A stretch of DNA of 64,000 bases, taken from assembly GCA_015060975.1 (NCBI GenBank), contig SUXI01000004.1, positions 62,001 through 126,000 of the forward strand, written 5' to 3'. A model generated the notes under the pieces. The model saw only the letters and a program-made list of their open reading frames with translations. It had not been told where the DNA came from and did not search any database. The stretch comes from Bacteroidales bacterium. Lineage in GTDB: Bacteria > Bacteroidota > Bacteroidia > Bacteroidales > Muribaculaceae. Positions 54,381-64,000 of the stretch are shown one piece after another. Numbering within the stretch: the first letter of the stretch is position 1; each line of letters starts with the position of its first letter. The position numbers and the translations under genes were made by a program.

Positions 54381-56564
54381 ATGAGCAATACAATTAAATC
54401 TCGACTCTATGATGCGTTAAAAAGGCATTTTGGATTTGATAAATTTAAGGGTAACCAGGAGGCAATAATGACAAGTCTTCTTAATGAGCATGATACCTTT
54501 GTGCTTATGCCCACAGGAGGAGGGAAGTCTCTTTGTTATCAACTTCCGGCATTGCTCATGGAAGGTACGGCAATTATCATATCTCCACTTATTGCTTTGA
54601 TGAAAAATCAAGTCGATGCAATGAGACATTTCAGTGAGAATGACAATATTGCTCATTTTATAAATTCGTCGCTGAATAAAACAGCGATTGATATGGTTAA
54701 AAATGATATTATCTCGGGAAAAACAAAATTATTATATGTCGCGCCTGAATCTTTAACTAAGGAGGAGAATATTGAGTTCTTAAAGACTATCTCAATCTCA
54801 TTTTATGCAATAGATGAAGCTCATTGTATATCTGAATGGGGACATGATTTCCGTCCTGAGTATCGACGAATTCGTCCTATAATAAATGTAATAGGAAAAC
54901 GTCCGGTTATCGCTCTTACTGCGACAGCTACTCCTAAAGTACAGCATGATATTCAAAAAAATTTAGGAATGCAAGATGCTCATATATATAAATCGTCATT
55001 TAATAGACCGAATTTGTATTATGAGATTCGCCCCAAAGCACAAAATATAGATAAAGAAATAATAAAATATATAAAAAATAACGAAGGTAAATCCGGGATT
55101 ATATATTGTTTAAGTCGCAAAAAAGTAGAGGAACTAGCTGAAATATTACAAGTAAATAACATAAAGGCACTTGCATATCATGCTGGAATGGATAGTGCAA
55201 CGCGAACTGAAAATCAAGATGCTTTTTTGCTTGAAAAGATAGATGTAATAGTTGCAACAATAGCCTTTGGAATGGGTATCGACAAACCTGATGTGAGATT
55301 TGTAATACACTATGATATGCCAAAATCATTAGAGGGATATTATCAAGAAACAGGTAGAGCTGGTCGAGATGGTGGAGAAGGGCAATGTATAACATTCTAT
55401 TCAAATAAAGATCTTCAAAAGATGGAGAAATTTATGCAAGGTAAACCTATTGCTGAGCAAGAGATAGGGAAGCAACTATTGTTTGAAACAGCGTCATATG
55501 CAGAAACATCGGTATGTCGCAGAAAATCCTTACTGCATTATTTCGGTGAAGAATATAATCAAAATAATTGCGACAATTGCGACAATTGTATTCATCCTAA
55601 AAAAGAGGTTGAAGCTAAAGATGAGTTGTTAGCTGTAATAGAAACTATCGCTACACTTAAAGAACGTTTCAAAGCAGAACATATAATAAAAGTGTTGCTT
55701 GGTCAAAACACTAACGATATAAAATCATATAAGCAAGATGAATTAGATGTGTTTGGGTGTATTCAGAATAAAGATGAAAAATATATAAATGCAGTGATTC
55801 GTCAAGCTATAATTGCAGGATATTTAGAACGAGATATTGAGAATTATGGAATATTAAAAATAACAGCAAATGGTAATAAGTTTTTAGATAATCCATATTC
55901 ATTTAAAATTGTAGAAGACAATGTGTTCGATGACGAAGATGAAGCATTGCATAGAGGTGGAGCAGCTAGCGCCATAGATCCTGAATTATATGCAATATTA
56001 AATGATTTACGCAAAAATATAGCGAAGAAACTTAATTTACCGCCATATGTAATATTTCAAGATCCATCCATCGAGGCTATGGCAACAACATATCCAATAA
56101 ATATGGATGAATTACAAAATATTACAGGGGTAGGAGCCGGGAAAGCGATGCGTTATGGGAAGGAGTTTATCGAATTAATAAAAAAACATGTAGAAGATAA
56201 TGAGATAGAACGACCAGAAGATCTTCGTGTACGCAGTGTTGCAAATAAAAGCAAACTTAAAATATCGATAATACAAGGAATAGATAGAAAGATTCCTTTA
56301 GATGAGTTAGCGGAATCAAGAGGGATAGAATATTCTGAACTTCTTGCAGAGATTGAGGCTATTGTATATTCTGGCACAAAAATAAATATCAGATATTATT
56401 TAGATGCAGTAATGGGCGAAGACCATCAAGAAGAAGTTTTTGAATATTTTAGAGATAGTGACAGTGATGATATATCTGTAGCATTATCTGAATTAGGTGA
56501 AGAATATACCGAAGAAGAAATCAGATTGGTTCGAATAAAATTTTTATCAGAATTTGGTAATTAA
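54381..56564 (+). CDS. recQ: ATP-dependent DNA helicase RecQ
   Basis: 727 residues. Helicase motif I is MPTGGGKSLCYQLPAL and motif II is YAIDEAHCISEWGHDFRPEY. The motif VI region is in GYYQETGRAGRDGGEGQC. The zinc-binding RQC module has Cys residues at about 378-402 (a Cys before RRKSLLHYF, then NCDNCDNC). An HRDC domain (about 525-610) and a further C-terminal helical part follow. It unwinds recombination intermediates. It lies 32 bp after clpX and may be transcribed with it. The extra C-terminal region is common in Bacteroidetes RecQ. Confidence 0.97.
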   Translation: MSNTIKSRLYDALKRHFGFDKFKGNQEAIMTSLLNEHDTFVLMPTGGGKSLCYQLPALLMEGTAIIISPLIALMKNQVDAMRHFSENDNIAHFINSSLNKTAIDMVKNDIISGKTKLLYVAPESLTKEENIEFLKTISISFYAIDEAHCISEWGHDFRPEYRRIRPIINVIGKRPVIALTATATPKVQHDIQKNLGMQDAHIYKSSFNRPNLYYEIRPKAQNIDKEIIKYIKNNEGKSGIIYCLSRKKVEELAEILQVNNIKALAYHAGMDSATRTENQDAFLLEKIDVIVATIAFGMGIDKPDVRFVIHYDMPKSLEGYYQETGRAGRDGGEGQCITFYSNKDLQKMEKFMQGKPIAEQEIGKQLLFETASYAETSVCRRKSLLHYFGEEYNQNNCDNCDNCIHPKKEVEAKDELLAVIETIATLKERFKAEHIIKVLLGQNTNDIKSYKQDELDVFGCIQNKDEKYINAVIRQAIIAGYLERDIENYGILKITANGNKFLDNPYSFKIVEDNVFDDEDEALHRGGAASAIDPELYAILNDLRKNIAKKLNLPPYVIFQDPSIEAMATTYPINMDELQNITGVGAGKAMRYGKEFIELIKKHVEDNEIERPEDLRVRSVANKSKLKISIIQGIDRKIPLDELAESRGIEYSELLAEIEAIVYSGTKINIRYYLDAVMGEDHQEEVFEYFRDSDSDDISVALSELGEEYTEEEIRLVRIKFLSEFGN

Positions 56565-56737
56565 AGTGTAGTTCCTTAATTTAGACAAGCATATGATGAA
56601 TAAGTGAATGAATTCAAAATTTTGATAATAGAAAGTTTTTACTCCTTTTTATGTGCATGCCCTGTGCCCATAATGCGTATTATGTTAAATAGACGCAATG
56701 ACTATATATAACTGCGCTGCATCTAATAATTAAATTT

Positions 56738-56768
56738 AAGGCTACCTATGTTAATTTAGGTAGCCTTT
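56738..56768. terminator. Bidirectional terminator between recQ and dcp
   Basis: AAGGCTACCTA and its exact reverse complement TAGGTAGCCTT flank an 8-base loop, followed by TTT on the plus side. It lies in the 219-bp gap between the convergent stops. The rest of that gap is AT-rich and contains nothing I can identify. Confidence 0.88.
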
Positions 56769-56783
56769 TAATGATCTATATCT

Positions 56784-58862
56784 CTATTTTATTCCGTCTC
56801 GTTTAAGGAGTGCATCAATTGAAGGGTCCTGACCACGGAAGCGACGATAAAGGTCAGCTGGATTTTCTGTGCCCCCTTTCATTAATATATTTTCACGGAA
56901 TGCATCAGCTGTCTTTTTATCAAAGATTCCATTTTTCAAAAACATTGAAAAAGCATCGGCATCAAGCACTTCACTCCATTTATAGCTATAATAACCGGCA
57001 GCATAGCCACCTGAGAAAATATGATTAAACTGAGGAGACATAGAACAATTCTCAATAGGTTCAAACATTTCAACACCTTTCATTGCTTCAGTTTCAAATG
57101 TAGCTGCATCGTTAATTGCTGACGTTGACGTGTGCCAAGCCATATCAAGATAACCAAACGACAATTGACGAAGACAAGCGTATGCTGCACCATATTGCGA
57201 AGAAGAAATGATTTTGTTAATCATTTCTTGTGGAATAGGTTCACCGGTGAGATAATGTTTTGCAAACCCATCAAGAAATTCTTTTTCAGTCAAATAGTTT
57301 TCATTAAATTGTGATGGCAATTCAACAAAGTCGCGATAAACTGAAGTTCCTGACAATGATGCATATTTAGTGTTTGCCAACAATCCATGTAGTGCATGAC
57401 CAAACTCATGAAGGAATGTTTCAACTTCGTATGGAGTCAATAATGATGGCTTGTTATCAGTCGGTTTTGTAAAATTCATAACAATTGACACATGAGGACG
57501 AACCATGTTACCATTAATATTTGATTGATCTTTGAAGCCTGTCATCCATGCCCCTGGGCGTTTGCTTGCTCGTGGGAAGAAATCTGTATAAATAAGACCA
57601 ACATACTCACCTTTATCATCAGTTACTTCAAATGCTGTTACATCAGGATGATATATATCGACATTAGTTATTTTAGTAAATTTAAGCCCATAAAGTTTAG
57701 TTGCCAAACCAAATACGCCATCAATCACATTATTTAATTCAAAATATGGGCGAAGTTCTTCTTCGTTATAGCTGTATTTTGCTGTTTTAAGTTTATTTGA
57801 ATAGTAGCTATAATCCCATGGTTGCATTTTTATTGTGCGACCTTCAAGTTGTGATGCATAATTCTCAATGGCTGCAAACTCTGCTTTTTGAGCATGACGA
57901 TAAGCATCACGCAATTGGTCAAGTAAATTATATACATTTTCTGGAGTTTGAGCCATTGTACGTTCAAGGCTATATTGAGCGTATGTTTTGTATCCAAGAA
58001 GATTTGCTATTTCACGACGCACTTCAACAATACGTTTCATCACATCAACATTTGAATATTCTCCTTTTTGGTTGCGACCATTATATAAGCGATACATCTT
58101 TTCACGTAGATCTTGACGAGAAGAATATTTCATAAATGCCATATATGTGGGCTGAGCTAAGGTGAATAGATACTCCCCTGCCCTATTTTTTTCTTTTGCC
58201 GCAAGAGCGGCAGCTTCAATTGAACTTTCTGGAAGTCCGGCAAGGTCTTCTTTTGTCAACCAAATTTCATAAGTATTAAGTTCTTTTTGTACATTCTGAC
58301 CAAACTTTGTAGTTAGTTCAGACAATTCTGCAGAAAGTTTACGATAAGTTTCTCTGTTCTCTCCAAGCAAATTCGCTCCTGAACGAGCAAACGAGTCATA
58401 GGTGCGTTGCAACAGCATCTTATCCTCTGGATCAAGATTAAACTTATCTTTATTTTCATATACCTCTTTAATCTTTTGCCATAAACCTTCATTCAAACTA
58501 ATATTTGTTGAATATTCACTTAATTTAGCTGAAACTCGAAGCGATATTTCCATCATTTCATCATCACTATTTGATGACAATAACGGATAAAACACATTCA
58601 ATACTCTATTCAAATCTTTTCCTACGTTTTCGAGAGCTACAATAGTATTCTCGAAATCAGGGCGAGAACGTTGTTTTACTATGCCATCAATTTCTTGTTG
58701 AGCCAATTTGATTCCTCGATCAATGGCTTCTTCATAATGACAATTTTGAATTTTACTAAAGGGAGCTGCCTCTTTATAAGTACCAAACTCCTGAAAGAAC
58801 GGATTTTGAGCTTGTGTCATAATCGCGGTAATTGTTAATAATGACAATAATAATTTTTTCAT
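56784..58862 (-). CDS. dcp: Dcp-type M3 peptidyl-dipeptidase, exported
   Basis: 692 residues. A signal peptide (about 1-18, ending TQAQ) indicates export. The M3 zinc motif HEFGHALHGLL stands at about 485, followed by the third ligand and the family end QDPSIDALLKRDGIK. The overall length fits Dcp rather than oligopeptidase F. It removes dipeptides from the C-terminus of short peptides in the periplasm. GC content is higher than in neighbouring genes. It has its own -7 promoter element and faces recQ across a bidirectional terminator. Confidence 0.94.
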   Translation of the reverse strand: MKKLLLSLLTITAIMTQAQNPFFQEFGTYKEAAPFSKIQNCHYEEAIDRGIKLAQQEIDGIVKQRSRPDFENTIVALENVGKDLNRVLNVFYPLLSSNSDDEMMEISLRVSAKLSEYSTNISLNEGLWQKIKEVYENKDKFNLDPEDKMLLQRTYDSFARSGANLLGENRETYRKLSAELSELTTKFGQNVQKELNTYEIWLTKEDLAGLPESSIEAAALAAKEKNRAGEYLFTLAQPTYMAFMKYSSRQDLREKMYRLYNGRNQKGEYSNVDVMKRIVEVRREIANLLGYKTYAQYSLERTMAQTPENVYNLLDQLRDAYRHAQKAEFAAIENYASQLEGRTIKMQPWDYSYYSNKLKTAKYSYNEEELRPYFELNNVIDGVFGLATKLYGLKFTKITNVDIYHPDVTAFEVTDDKGEYVGLIYTDFFPRASKRPGAWMTGFKDQSNINGNMVRPHVSIVMNFTKPTDNKPSLLTPYEVETFLHEFGHALHGLLANTKYASLSGTSVYRDFVELPSQFNENYLTEKEFLDGFAKHYLTGEPIPQEMINKIISSSQYGAAYACLRQLSFGYLDMAWHTSTSAINDAATFETEAMKGVEMFEPIENCSMSPQFNHIFSGGYAAGYYSYKWSEVLDADAFSMFLKNGIFDKKTADAFRENILMKGGTENPADLYRRFRGQDPSIDALLKRDGIK

Positions 58863-58897
58863 ATTAATATTTATTTATAATTAATTCCTATTTGTAG

Positions 58898-58905
58898 CAA
58901 AGTTA
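58898..58905 (-). promoter_or_regulatory. -7 promoter element of dcp
   Basis: TAACTTTG on the minus strand, 35 bases before the dcp ATG, exact to consensus, within the 61-bp gap. A -33 TTG at normal spacing is not seen. Confidence 0.5.
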
Positions 58906-58923
58906 CAAAAAACGACTTCATAA

Positions 58924-59859
58924 TTAAGTTACAAAAGCAAGCATATTATTAATCACTTCGTTATATTTAGCCAATGTTGATGCTTTTTTTATTAATTTAT
59001 GAGATTTGCGACCTATTAATGGTTCGCTATAATCCCAAAATGTCTTCATCTTTATCAACAAATGAGATTCACCACTTAATTTAGACGAATAATAGTGAAA
59101 CAGTTTAGTGTGCAACAATAATAATTTCTCCATTTGCTGTTGATGAGTGAATATCAAATTCTTTTTATATTCCATAGCCATTGATGGACGAGCCAATAAC
59201 CCCCTACCTATCATAATACCATATAATTTAGGATAATTAGTAATCAAATCATCTACTTGAGAGATGTCTGTTATATCTCCATTATATACTATATTATGAT
59301 TAATAGAGTTATAAAAATCTATGAATGAGTCGAAATCTACATTCCCTTTATATTGTTGTTTTGCAATTCTTGGATGCAATGTTATATGCTTTAACGGAGT
59401 GGAATTCAAAACTTCACAAAGTGATTTCCACTGATTATTTTTATCTACACCTAAACGCATTTTTAATGAGAATTGTATGTCAACATTTGCAGAAATCTCA
59501 TTAAATATTTCAATTACATTATCGGTGTTTAATATCAATCCGGCGCCTCTCCCCTTTTTAACTTGCATAGGAAATGGACACCCCATATTTATATCTATTT
59601 CTCTATATCCTTCCGTCCTAATTGCATCGACTAAAACTCTAAATTCGTTGATGTCTTTTACGATAATCTGTGGCACTACATTGATTTTTCTAATATATAG
59701 TTGCTTTACTTCTTGAGTATCTTTCATGCGAAGTGCCCCATTTTCAACTCTCAAAAATGGTGTATAATAACAATCGATGCAACCTCCATAGACTTCATTA
59801 TGAAATCTTTGATAGGCTGCATCGGTATAACCTTGCAACGGAGCAAAAAATATATTCAT
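58924..59859 (-). CDS. tRNA-dihydrouridine synthase family protein
   Basis: 311 residues from the ATG at 59859 (MNIFFAPLQGYTDAAYQ); a longer reading of 14 codons would overlap the upstream gene and is unlikely. The flavin-dependent barrel has APLQGYTDAAYQRFH, the EIDINMGCPFPMQVKKGRGAG block with the catalytic Cys, the LKMRLG segment and a NGDITD phosphate-binding turn. It reduces uridine in tRNA with FMN and NADPH. The gene starts 7 bp after the nucleotidyltransferase stop, so the two are cotranscribed. The specific tRNA position cannot be inferred. Confidence 0.9.
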   Translation of the reverse strand: MNIFFAPLQGYTDAAYQRFHNEVYGGCIDCYYTPFLRVENGALRMKDTQEVKQLYIRKINVVPQIIVKDINEFRVLVDAIRTEGYREIDINMGCPFPMQVKKGRGAGLILNTDNVIEIFNEISANVDIQFSLKMRLGVDKNNQWKSLCEVLNSTPLKHITLHPRIAKQQYKGNVDFDSFIDFYNSINHNIVYNGDITDISQVDDLITNYPKLYGIMIGRGLLARPSMAMEYKKNLIFTHQQQMEKLLLLHTKLFHYYSSKLSGESHLLIKMKTFWDYSEPLIGRKSHKLIKKASTLAKYNEVINNMLAFVT

Positions 59860-59866
59860 TGAATGA

Positions 59867-60769
59867 TTAAAACATTTTACCTGGATAAATACCTTGGGCA
59901 TGAAGGTCAGCTAATTTTGCTACTACACCCGGACGATCTTCCGCATAAGTTACCCCAAACCACTTCGCATGTGTATCTAATAACTTAACTTTTGCTTCTC
60001 CCGATTTAATGAGTAAATCAACTACTGTTGGAATAAAAAATTCCGACTTAGGTTCATTTATTTTTTGATCAAGAAATTTGACAAACTCTCTTTCGCTAAA
60101 CTCAAAATAATCAGGAGTAAACCCCCAAAAGTTCATTGATACCGGAGTAGTTGGATCAAGAACATGCTCATTACCATCATCATCTGGATAGACAACTTCA
60201 CCTTTTTCATTGGCTTGAATTGAACCACGTTCTGTTACTGAAGCAAGATAGCCATCTTTATTTGAACATACTCCCCTTGACACTGTGCCATTTTCAGTAA
60301 TAGTGTTACCTACTCTGAATCCAACCATACAATAATCACCTTTTGTTTTATGAGGCTTCATTAATTCTTCTGCAATTACCATAAAAGCATCTCGACTGTA
60401 AAAATCATCAGCATTTATGACAGCAAATGGTTCATTTATAACATCTTTTCCCATTAGCACAGCATGATTAGTTCCCCACGGTTTTAATCTTTCTTCAGGA
60501 CATTTGTATCCAACTGGAAGTGCATCAATAGATTGGAATACTACCTCAGTAGCAATATGTCCTTCATATTTTGATAATACTTTTTCTCTAAATTCTTGTT
60601 CAAAGTCATGTCTAATTACAAATACAACTTTCCCAAAACCTGCTTGAATCGCATCATAGATTGAATAATCCATGATGGTTTCTCCATTAGGACCTACTCC
60701 ATCAAGTTGCTTGAGTCCACCGTAACGACTTCCCATCCCGGCGGCAAGAACAAATAATGTTGGTTTCAT
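59867..60769 (-). CDS. Sugar-nucleotide-type nucleotidyltransferase (NTP transferase family)
   Basis: 300 residues with a Rossmann-like fold. The N-terminal LAAGMGSRYGGLKQLDGVGPNGETIMDYS is the nucleotide-binding loop seen in sugar-phosphate nucleotidyltransferases. The middle holds AVINADDFYSRDAF, with the catalytic Asp residues, and the C-terminal part has TPVSMNFWGFTPDYFE. Members are widespread in Bacteroidetes, often annotated only by family; the sugar phosphate is unknown. It has a -7 promoter element 65 bp upstream, followed closely by the dihydrouridine synthase gene. Confidence 0.85.
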   Translation of the reverse strand: MKPTLFVLAAGMGSRYGGLKQLDGVGPNGETIMDYSIYDAIQAGFGKVVFVIRHDFEQEFREKVLSKYEGHIATEVVFQSIDALPVGYKCPEERLKPWGTNHAVLMGKDVINEPFAVINADDFYSRDAFMVIAEELMKPHKTKGDYCMVGFRVGNTITENGTVSRGVCSNKDGYLASVTERGSIQANEKGEVVYPDDDGNEHVLDPTTPVSMNFWGFTPDYFEFSEREFVKFLDQKINEPKSEFFIPTVVDLLIKSGEAKVKLLDTHAKWFGVTYAEDRPGVVAKLADLHAQGIYPGKMF

Positions 60770-60833
60770 AATATCTATATTTCAATTAATGTTTTTGCGT
60801 TAAATAAATTCAAAAATCTATTGAATTATTATG

Positions 60834-60841
60834 CAAAGTTA
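60834..60841 (-). promoter_or_regulatory. -7 promoter element of the nucleotidyltransferase gene
   Basis: TAACTTTG on the minus strand, 64 bases before the ATG, exact to consensus. The -33 element is not clear. Confidence 0.5.
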
Positions 60842-60886
60842 CATAAATAATCCTAATACAGAAATTTAATCAACCACATTTTTGTT

Positions 60887-61552
60887 TTAGGTTATAATCA
60901 ACTTCTTGTTATCGCACATTAAGACTCTACCAGGAAATTGATTTACAAGAGATAAATTATGTGTTGACATTATAACAGCTGTCCCATTTGCTGATATTTG
61001 GTGCAAGTGATATACTATTTGCTCACTTGTTTCCGGGTCCAAATTCCCGGTAGGCTCATCGGCTAGAATTAAGCGTGGCTTGTTAAGCAATGCACGAGCA
61101 ATTACAATGCGTTGCTGCTCCCCACCCGACAGTTCATGGGGCATCTTATAGCTTTTATTGAGCATACCTACTTGCTTCAATACCTCTTCAATGCGTTCGT
61201 CGATTTCTGTACGTTTTTTCCAACCTGTTGCATCAAGCACAAATCGAAGATTTTCATACACGTTGCGGTCGGTAAGCAACTGAAAATCTTGAAACACTAT
61301 GCCAATCTCTCGGCGAAGCATGGGAATTGCTTTGCGCTTTATTTTAGTAAGGTCATAATCAAATACTTGGGCAGAACCGATGCTGACAGGTATTTCGCAA
61401 TATATCGATTTTAGCAAACTGCTTTTGCCGCTACCTACTTTTCCTATGAGATATAGAAATTCGCCATCATTAATGTCAAATGATATATTCCTTAAAACTA
61501 TATGTTCTTGGCGTAGAATCTCTACATCTCGATATTTGACTATGTTTCCCAT
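60887..61552 (-). CDS. ftsE: FtsE-like ABC transporter ATP-binding protein
   Basis: 221 residues, one nucleotide-binding domain. Walker A is [14 protein letters not shown], the Q-loop is in [18 protein letters not shown], the signature is [16 protein letters not shown], and Walker B is [12 protein letters not shown]. The [17 protein letters not shown] pattern is typical of FtsE, which with FtsX controls septal peptidoglycan hydrolases at division. LolD or MacB-type ATPases are alternatives. No ftsX is beside it. It follows hisIE by 36 bp and may be transcribed from the his operon. Confidence 0.8.
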   Translation of the reverse strand: MGNIVKYRDVEILRQEHIVLRNISFDINDGEFLYLIGKVGSGKSSLLKSIYCEIPVSIGSAQVFDYDLTKIKRKAIPMLRREIGIVFQDFQLLTDRNVYENLRFVLDATGWKKRTEIDERIEEVLKQVGMLNKSYKMPHELSGGEQQRIVIARALLNKPRLILADEPTGNLDPETSEQIVYHLHQISANGTAVIMSTHNLSLVNQFPGRVLMCDNKKLIIT

Positions 61553-61588
61553 GGCAGGCTGATTTTTGGGGTAATACTTGGTGGGCTA

Positions 61589-62185
61589 TTATTCTTTGTG
61601 GCGTTTTACCAATTCCTCTGCAAGGTCTTCAATGCGATAACCTTTTGATGTGAGTAAAACTATGAGGTGATATATCATGTCAGATGCTTCATATATCAAA
61701 CGATCATCGGTGCCATTAGTTGCTTCAATAACAGTTTCTACAGCTTCTTCACCCACTTTCTGAGCCATACGATTGATACCACTCTTAAATAACGATGTCG
61801 TATATGAACCTTCGGGCATTTCATCGTAGCGACGTTTGATAAAATCTTGAAGATAGCGGAAAAACTCCACTCCCCACTCATTTTTTTCGCCCCAACAGGT
61901 GTCGGTGCCTGTATGGCACACCGGTCCGACAGGTTTTACCTTAATCAATAATGTGTCGTGATCGCAATCTTCTTGAATAGAAACAACGTTGAGGAAATTA
62001 CCACTCTCCTCACCTTTAGTCCAAAGACGATTTTTTGTGCGACTGAAAAATGTCACTTTACCTATTTCTATGGTTTTTTTGTATGCTTCTTCATTCATGA
62101 ATCCAAGCATCAACACATTTTTTGTGCGAGCGTCTTGTATAATGGCAGGAACAAGTCCTTGCATTTTGCTGAAATCAATACTCAT
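61589..62185 (-). CDS. hisIE: Bifunctional HisIE (phosphoribosyl-AMP cyclohydrolase / phosphoribosyl-ATP pyrophosphatase)
   Basis: 198 residues. The HisI part (about 1-112) has FFSRTKNRLWTKGEESGN, the zinc-binding Cys/His block CDHDTLLIKVKPVGPVCHTG and CW. The HisE part (about 113-198) has the KVGEEAVETVIEA helix and the YEASDMIYHLIVLL helix that bind the metal-PPi. It performs steps 2 and 3 of histidine synthesis. It lies 19 bp after hisF in a hisH-hisA-hisF-hisIE order. Confidence 0.97.
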   Translation of the reverse strand: MSIDFSKMQGLVPAIIQDARTKNVLMLGFMNEEAYKKTIEIGKVTFFSRTKNRLWTKGEESGNFLNVVSIQEDCDHDTLLIKVKPVGPVCHTGTDTCWGEKNEWGVEFFRYLQDFIKRRYDEMPEGSYTTSLFKSGINRMAQKVGEEAVETVIEATNGTDDRLIYEASDMIYHLIVLLTSKGYRIEDLAEELVKRHKE

Positions 62186-62204
62186 AATCGATATGTTGTT
62201 GCGT

Positions 62205-62960
62205 TTATATTCTTACGTTTATATTTCGTTTGCAAAGATACTCTTTTAATTCATTAATTGGTATCTCATTGAAGTGAAAAATGCTTGCTGCAAGTGCGGC
62301 ATCAGCTTTCCCTTGTGTAAATACATCATAAAAGTGAGGATAGTCCCCTGCTCCACCCGAAGCAATTATAGGAATGCTCAGTGTGTCATGAAGTATTGCT
62401 AATGCGTCGTTGGCAAATCCGGTTTTCACCCCATCGTGATCCATGCTTGTAAACAAAATTTCGCCGGCACCACGTTCTTGAGCTTCGTGTGCCCATTCTA
62501 TAAGTTTGCGACCGGTTGACACGCGACCGCCATTTATATAGCACACCCATTCGTCTCCTTCAAGGCGAGCGTCAATGGCAGTGACACACACTTGATTACC
62601 AAACCGGCGTGCAATGCCATCAATAAGGTTCGGGGTGCGTAGAGCTGCTGAATTAATTGAAATTTTATCGGCTCCGGCATTAAGAAGTTTCTCAACATCT
62701 TCAACTTGATTGATGCCTCCTCCAACAGTAAACGGTATGCTCACATTTTCTGCAACGCGACGCACAAGGTCAATAAACGTTTTGCGACCCTCGTGAGATG
62801 CAGTGATATCGAGATACACAAGCTCGTCGGCACCATCATCGCTATATTTCTTGCCAAGAGCAACAGGATCGCCGGCATCACGAAAGTTCACAAAGTTTAC
62901 CCCCTTTACAGTTTTGCCATCTTTCACGTCAAGGCATGGTATAATACGTTTTGCAAGCAT
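62205..62960 (-). CDS. hisF: Imidazole glycerol phosphate synthase cyclase subunit HisF
   Basis: 251 residues, an (beta/alpha)8 barrel. The catalytic Asp is in [10 protein letters not shown] at about 11, the second is in [13 protein letters not shown] at about 130. The TVGGGIN and IASGGAGD phosphate-binding turns complete the site. With HisH it makes IGP and AICAR from PRFAR, using ammonia from glutamine. It starts 9 bp after hisA. Confidence 0.98.
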   Translation of the reverse strand: MLAKRIIPCLDVKDGKTVKGVNFVNFRDAGDPVALGKKYSDDGADELVYLDITASHEGRKTFIDLVRRVAENVSIPFTVGGGINQVEDVEKLLNAGADKISINSAALRTPNLIDGIARRFGNQVCVTAIDARLEGDEWVCYINGGRVSTGRKLIEWAHEAQERGAGEILFTSMDHDGVKTGFANDALAILHDTLSIPIIASGGAGDYPHFYDVFTQGKADAALAASIFHFNEIPINELKEYLCKRNINVRI

Positions 62961-62969
62961 TATCGGTTG

Positions 62970-63701
62970 TTATTGTTGTGATAAATTAAATTGTTCTAAT
63001 TCTCTGAGAGTGATGCGATTTTCATATATTGCTTTTCCCACAATCACAGCCGGAATACCGGCAGCTTCAAGGGCTTCAATATCGTGCATGGCACTCACAC
63101 CACCACTTGCTATGAGATACAGACTTGGCATTTGGGCAAGCATCTCTTTGTATAGGTCGATTGACGGACCACTGAGCATTCCGTCAACATTAATGTCGGT
63201 TGAAATGACTTTGTTGATACCTTTTTCCATATACCCTTTCACAAATGGAATGATGTCGTGGTCGCTGTCGTCAATCCAACCCGATGTCGAAATCTTCCCA
63301 TTGCGAGTGTCGGCTCCGAGGATTATTTTTTCGCTTCCATATTGATTAATCCAACCATGAAATATTTCAGGATTTTTTACAGCAATACTTCCACCGGTAA
63401 TCATTGAAGCTCCATTTTCAAAAGCAATTCTAAGATCGTCATCGCTTTTTAATCCCCCACCAAAATCTACAACGAGATTAGTACCTGTTGCAATACGTTC
63501 AAGAACCTGATAATTAACAATGTGGTTTGATTTTGCCCCATCAAGATCCACAAGATGCAATCGTTTACATCCGGCATCTTCCATCATACGAGCCACATCG
63601 AGAGGATTGTCGGCATATATGGTTTTTTTGTCGTAATCACCTTTTGTGAGGCGTACGCATTTACCATCAATTACATCTATAGCCGGGATAATATCTATCA
63701 T
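62970..63701 (-). CDS. hisA: ProFAR isomerase HisA
   Basis: 243 residues, a barrel paralogous to HisF. The catalytic Asp lies in [18 protein letters not shown] at about 8 and the second in [14 protein letters not shown]. The [10 protein letters not shown] and [11 protein letters not shown] turns bind phosphate. It catalyses the Amadori rearrangement, step 4 of histidine synthesis. The ATG overlaps the hisH stop in ATGA, a coupled arrangement. Confidence 0.97.
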   Translation of the reverse strand: MIDIIPAIDVIDGKCVRLTKGDYDKKTIYADNPLDVARMMEDAGCKRLHLVDLDGAKSNHIVNYQVLERIATGTNLVVDFGGGLKSDDDLRIAFENGASMITGGSIAVKNPEIFHGWINQYGSEKIILGADTRNGKISTSGWIDDSDHDIIPFVKGYMEKGINKVISTDINVDGMLSGPSIDLYKEMLAQMPSLYLIASGGVSAMHDIEALEAAGIPAVIVGKAIYENRITLRELEQFNLSQQ

Positions 63702-64000
63702 AATTCGATGAAACTTTTTAATATCTGTTCGCCAATATCTCCACTTTTTTCGGGGTGGAATTGTGTGGCATAAAAGTTGTCTTTGTGGAGTGCTGCACTA
63801 TATGGCGTGATATAGTCGGTTGTAGCAATTGTTGCATCGTTAACCGGCACATAATAGCTATGTACATAATATACATATTTGCCATTAAGATTTACCGGTA
63901 TAAAATCCTCTTTGGCGAGAGTGATTGTGTTCCACCCCATGTGAGGAATTTTTAGTTCGCTTTGTGATGCGTCGAAACGTTTCACATCAACATCAAAAAT
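63698..64000 (-). CDS. hisH: Imidazole glycerol phosphate synthase glutaminase subunit HisH (5' end cut by window edge)
   Basis: The last 100 residues are present, open to the right edge, with the start outside the window. They contain the HMGWNTI segment conserved in HisH, YYVHSYYVPV, and the class I glutaminase His and Glu in ATQFHPEKSG; the nucleophile Cys would be outside. It supplies ammonia to HisF. A GTG at 63985 is internal, not a start. Confidence 0.95.
   Translation of the reverse strand: MFDVDVKRFDASQSELKIPHMGWNTITLAKEDFIPVNLNGKYVYYVHSYYVPVNDATIATTDYITPYSAALHKDNFYATQFHPEKSGDIGEQILKSFIEL

Overview
The window reads as a gene-dense stretch of chromosome from a low-GC member of the Bacteroidales (phylum Bacteroidota). 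Three kinds of evidence agree. First, the gene content is typical of the phylum: a complete Bat aerotolerance operon, a DUF4290 gene, a GldB-like lipoprotein, a single-domain MCE protein beside an amidase, long HU proteins, and a Dcp-type M3 peptidase. Second, nearly every transcription unit is preceded by the Bacteroidota -7 element TAnnTTTG, often with a TTG about 20 bases upstream, and start codons lack strong Shine-Dalgarno sequences. Third, the proteins themselves look like Bacteroidales versions of their families. I cannot fix the family; a Muribaculaceae-like or related gut organism is plausible but unproven. I saw no tRNA or rRNA gene, insertion sequence, prophage or CRISPR array.

Left part (1-23.3 kb, all on the minus strand): ygiQ (cut by the edge) and uvrB; a tandem universal stress protein and a small HTH protein; the moxR-DUF58-(BatD-like)-batA-batB-batC-batD-batE operon; then a unit of GT2 glycosyltransferase, umuD, umuC, an HU protein and an HU protein fused through a membrane helix to a LysM-like domain; proS; a DUF4290-rimM-unknown-OmpA-like unit; and a tetR-fabH-fabG lipid unit.

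Middle (23.4-37.3 kb, mostly plus strand): dacB, rsmI, a coiled-coil lipoprotein, ftsY-rimO, and the menaquinone genes menF, menD, menB, menC and menE. menF carries an A8G8 homopolymer run inside its reading frame. A convergent Crp/Fnr regulator overlaps the end of menE. Next to it lies a free-standing 250-nt transcription unit with its own promoter and terminator, long-range self-complementarity and no credible reading frame: the best candidate here for a little-described structured RNA. A phosphoethanolamine transferase-like membrane protein follows.

Right part (37.4-64 kb): malQ, a B12-dependent (class II) ribonucleotide reductase, a nitroreductase, dnaA, an MCE protein and amidase, a GldB-like lipoprotein, priA, an M48 lipoprotein protease, clpP-clpX-recQ, dcp, a tRNA-dihydrouridine synthase, a nucleotidyltransferase, an FtsE-like ATPase, and hisIE, hisF, hisA and the end of hisH. 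Between the M48 gene and clpP a perfect 16-bp inverted repeat abuts the clpP promoter.

Most of the window is housekeeping. The points most worth following are the structured RNA (35450-35698), the menF homopolymer, the HU-membrane-LysM protein, the coupling of a glycosyltransferase to UmuDC, and the clpP inverted repeat.
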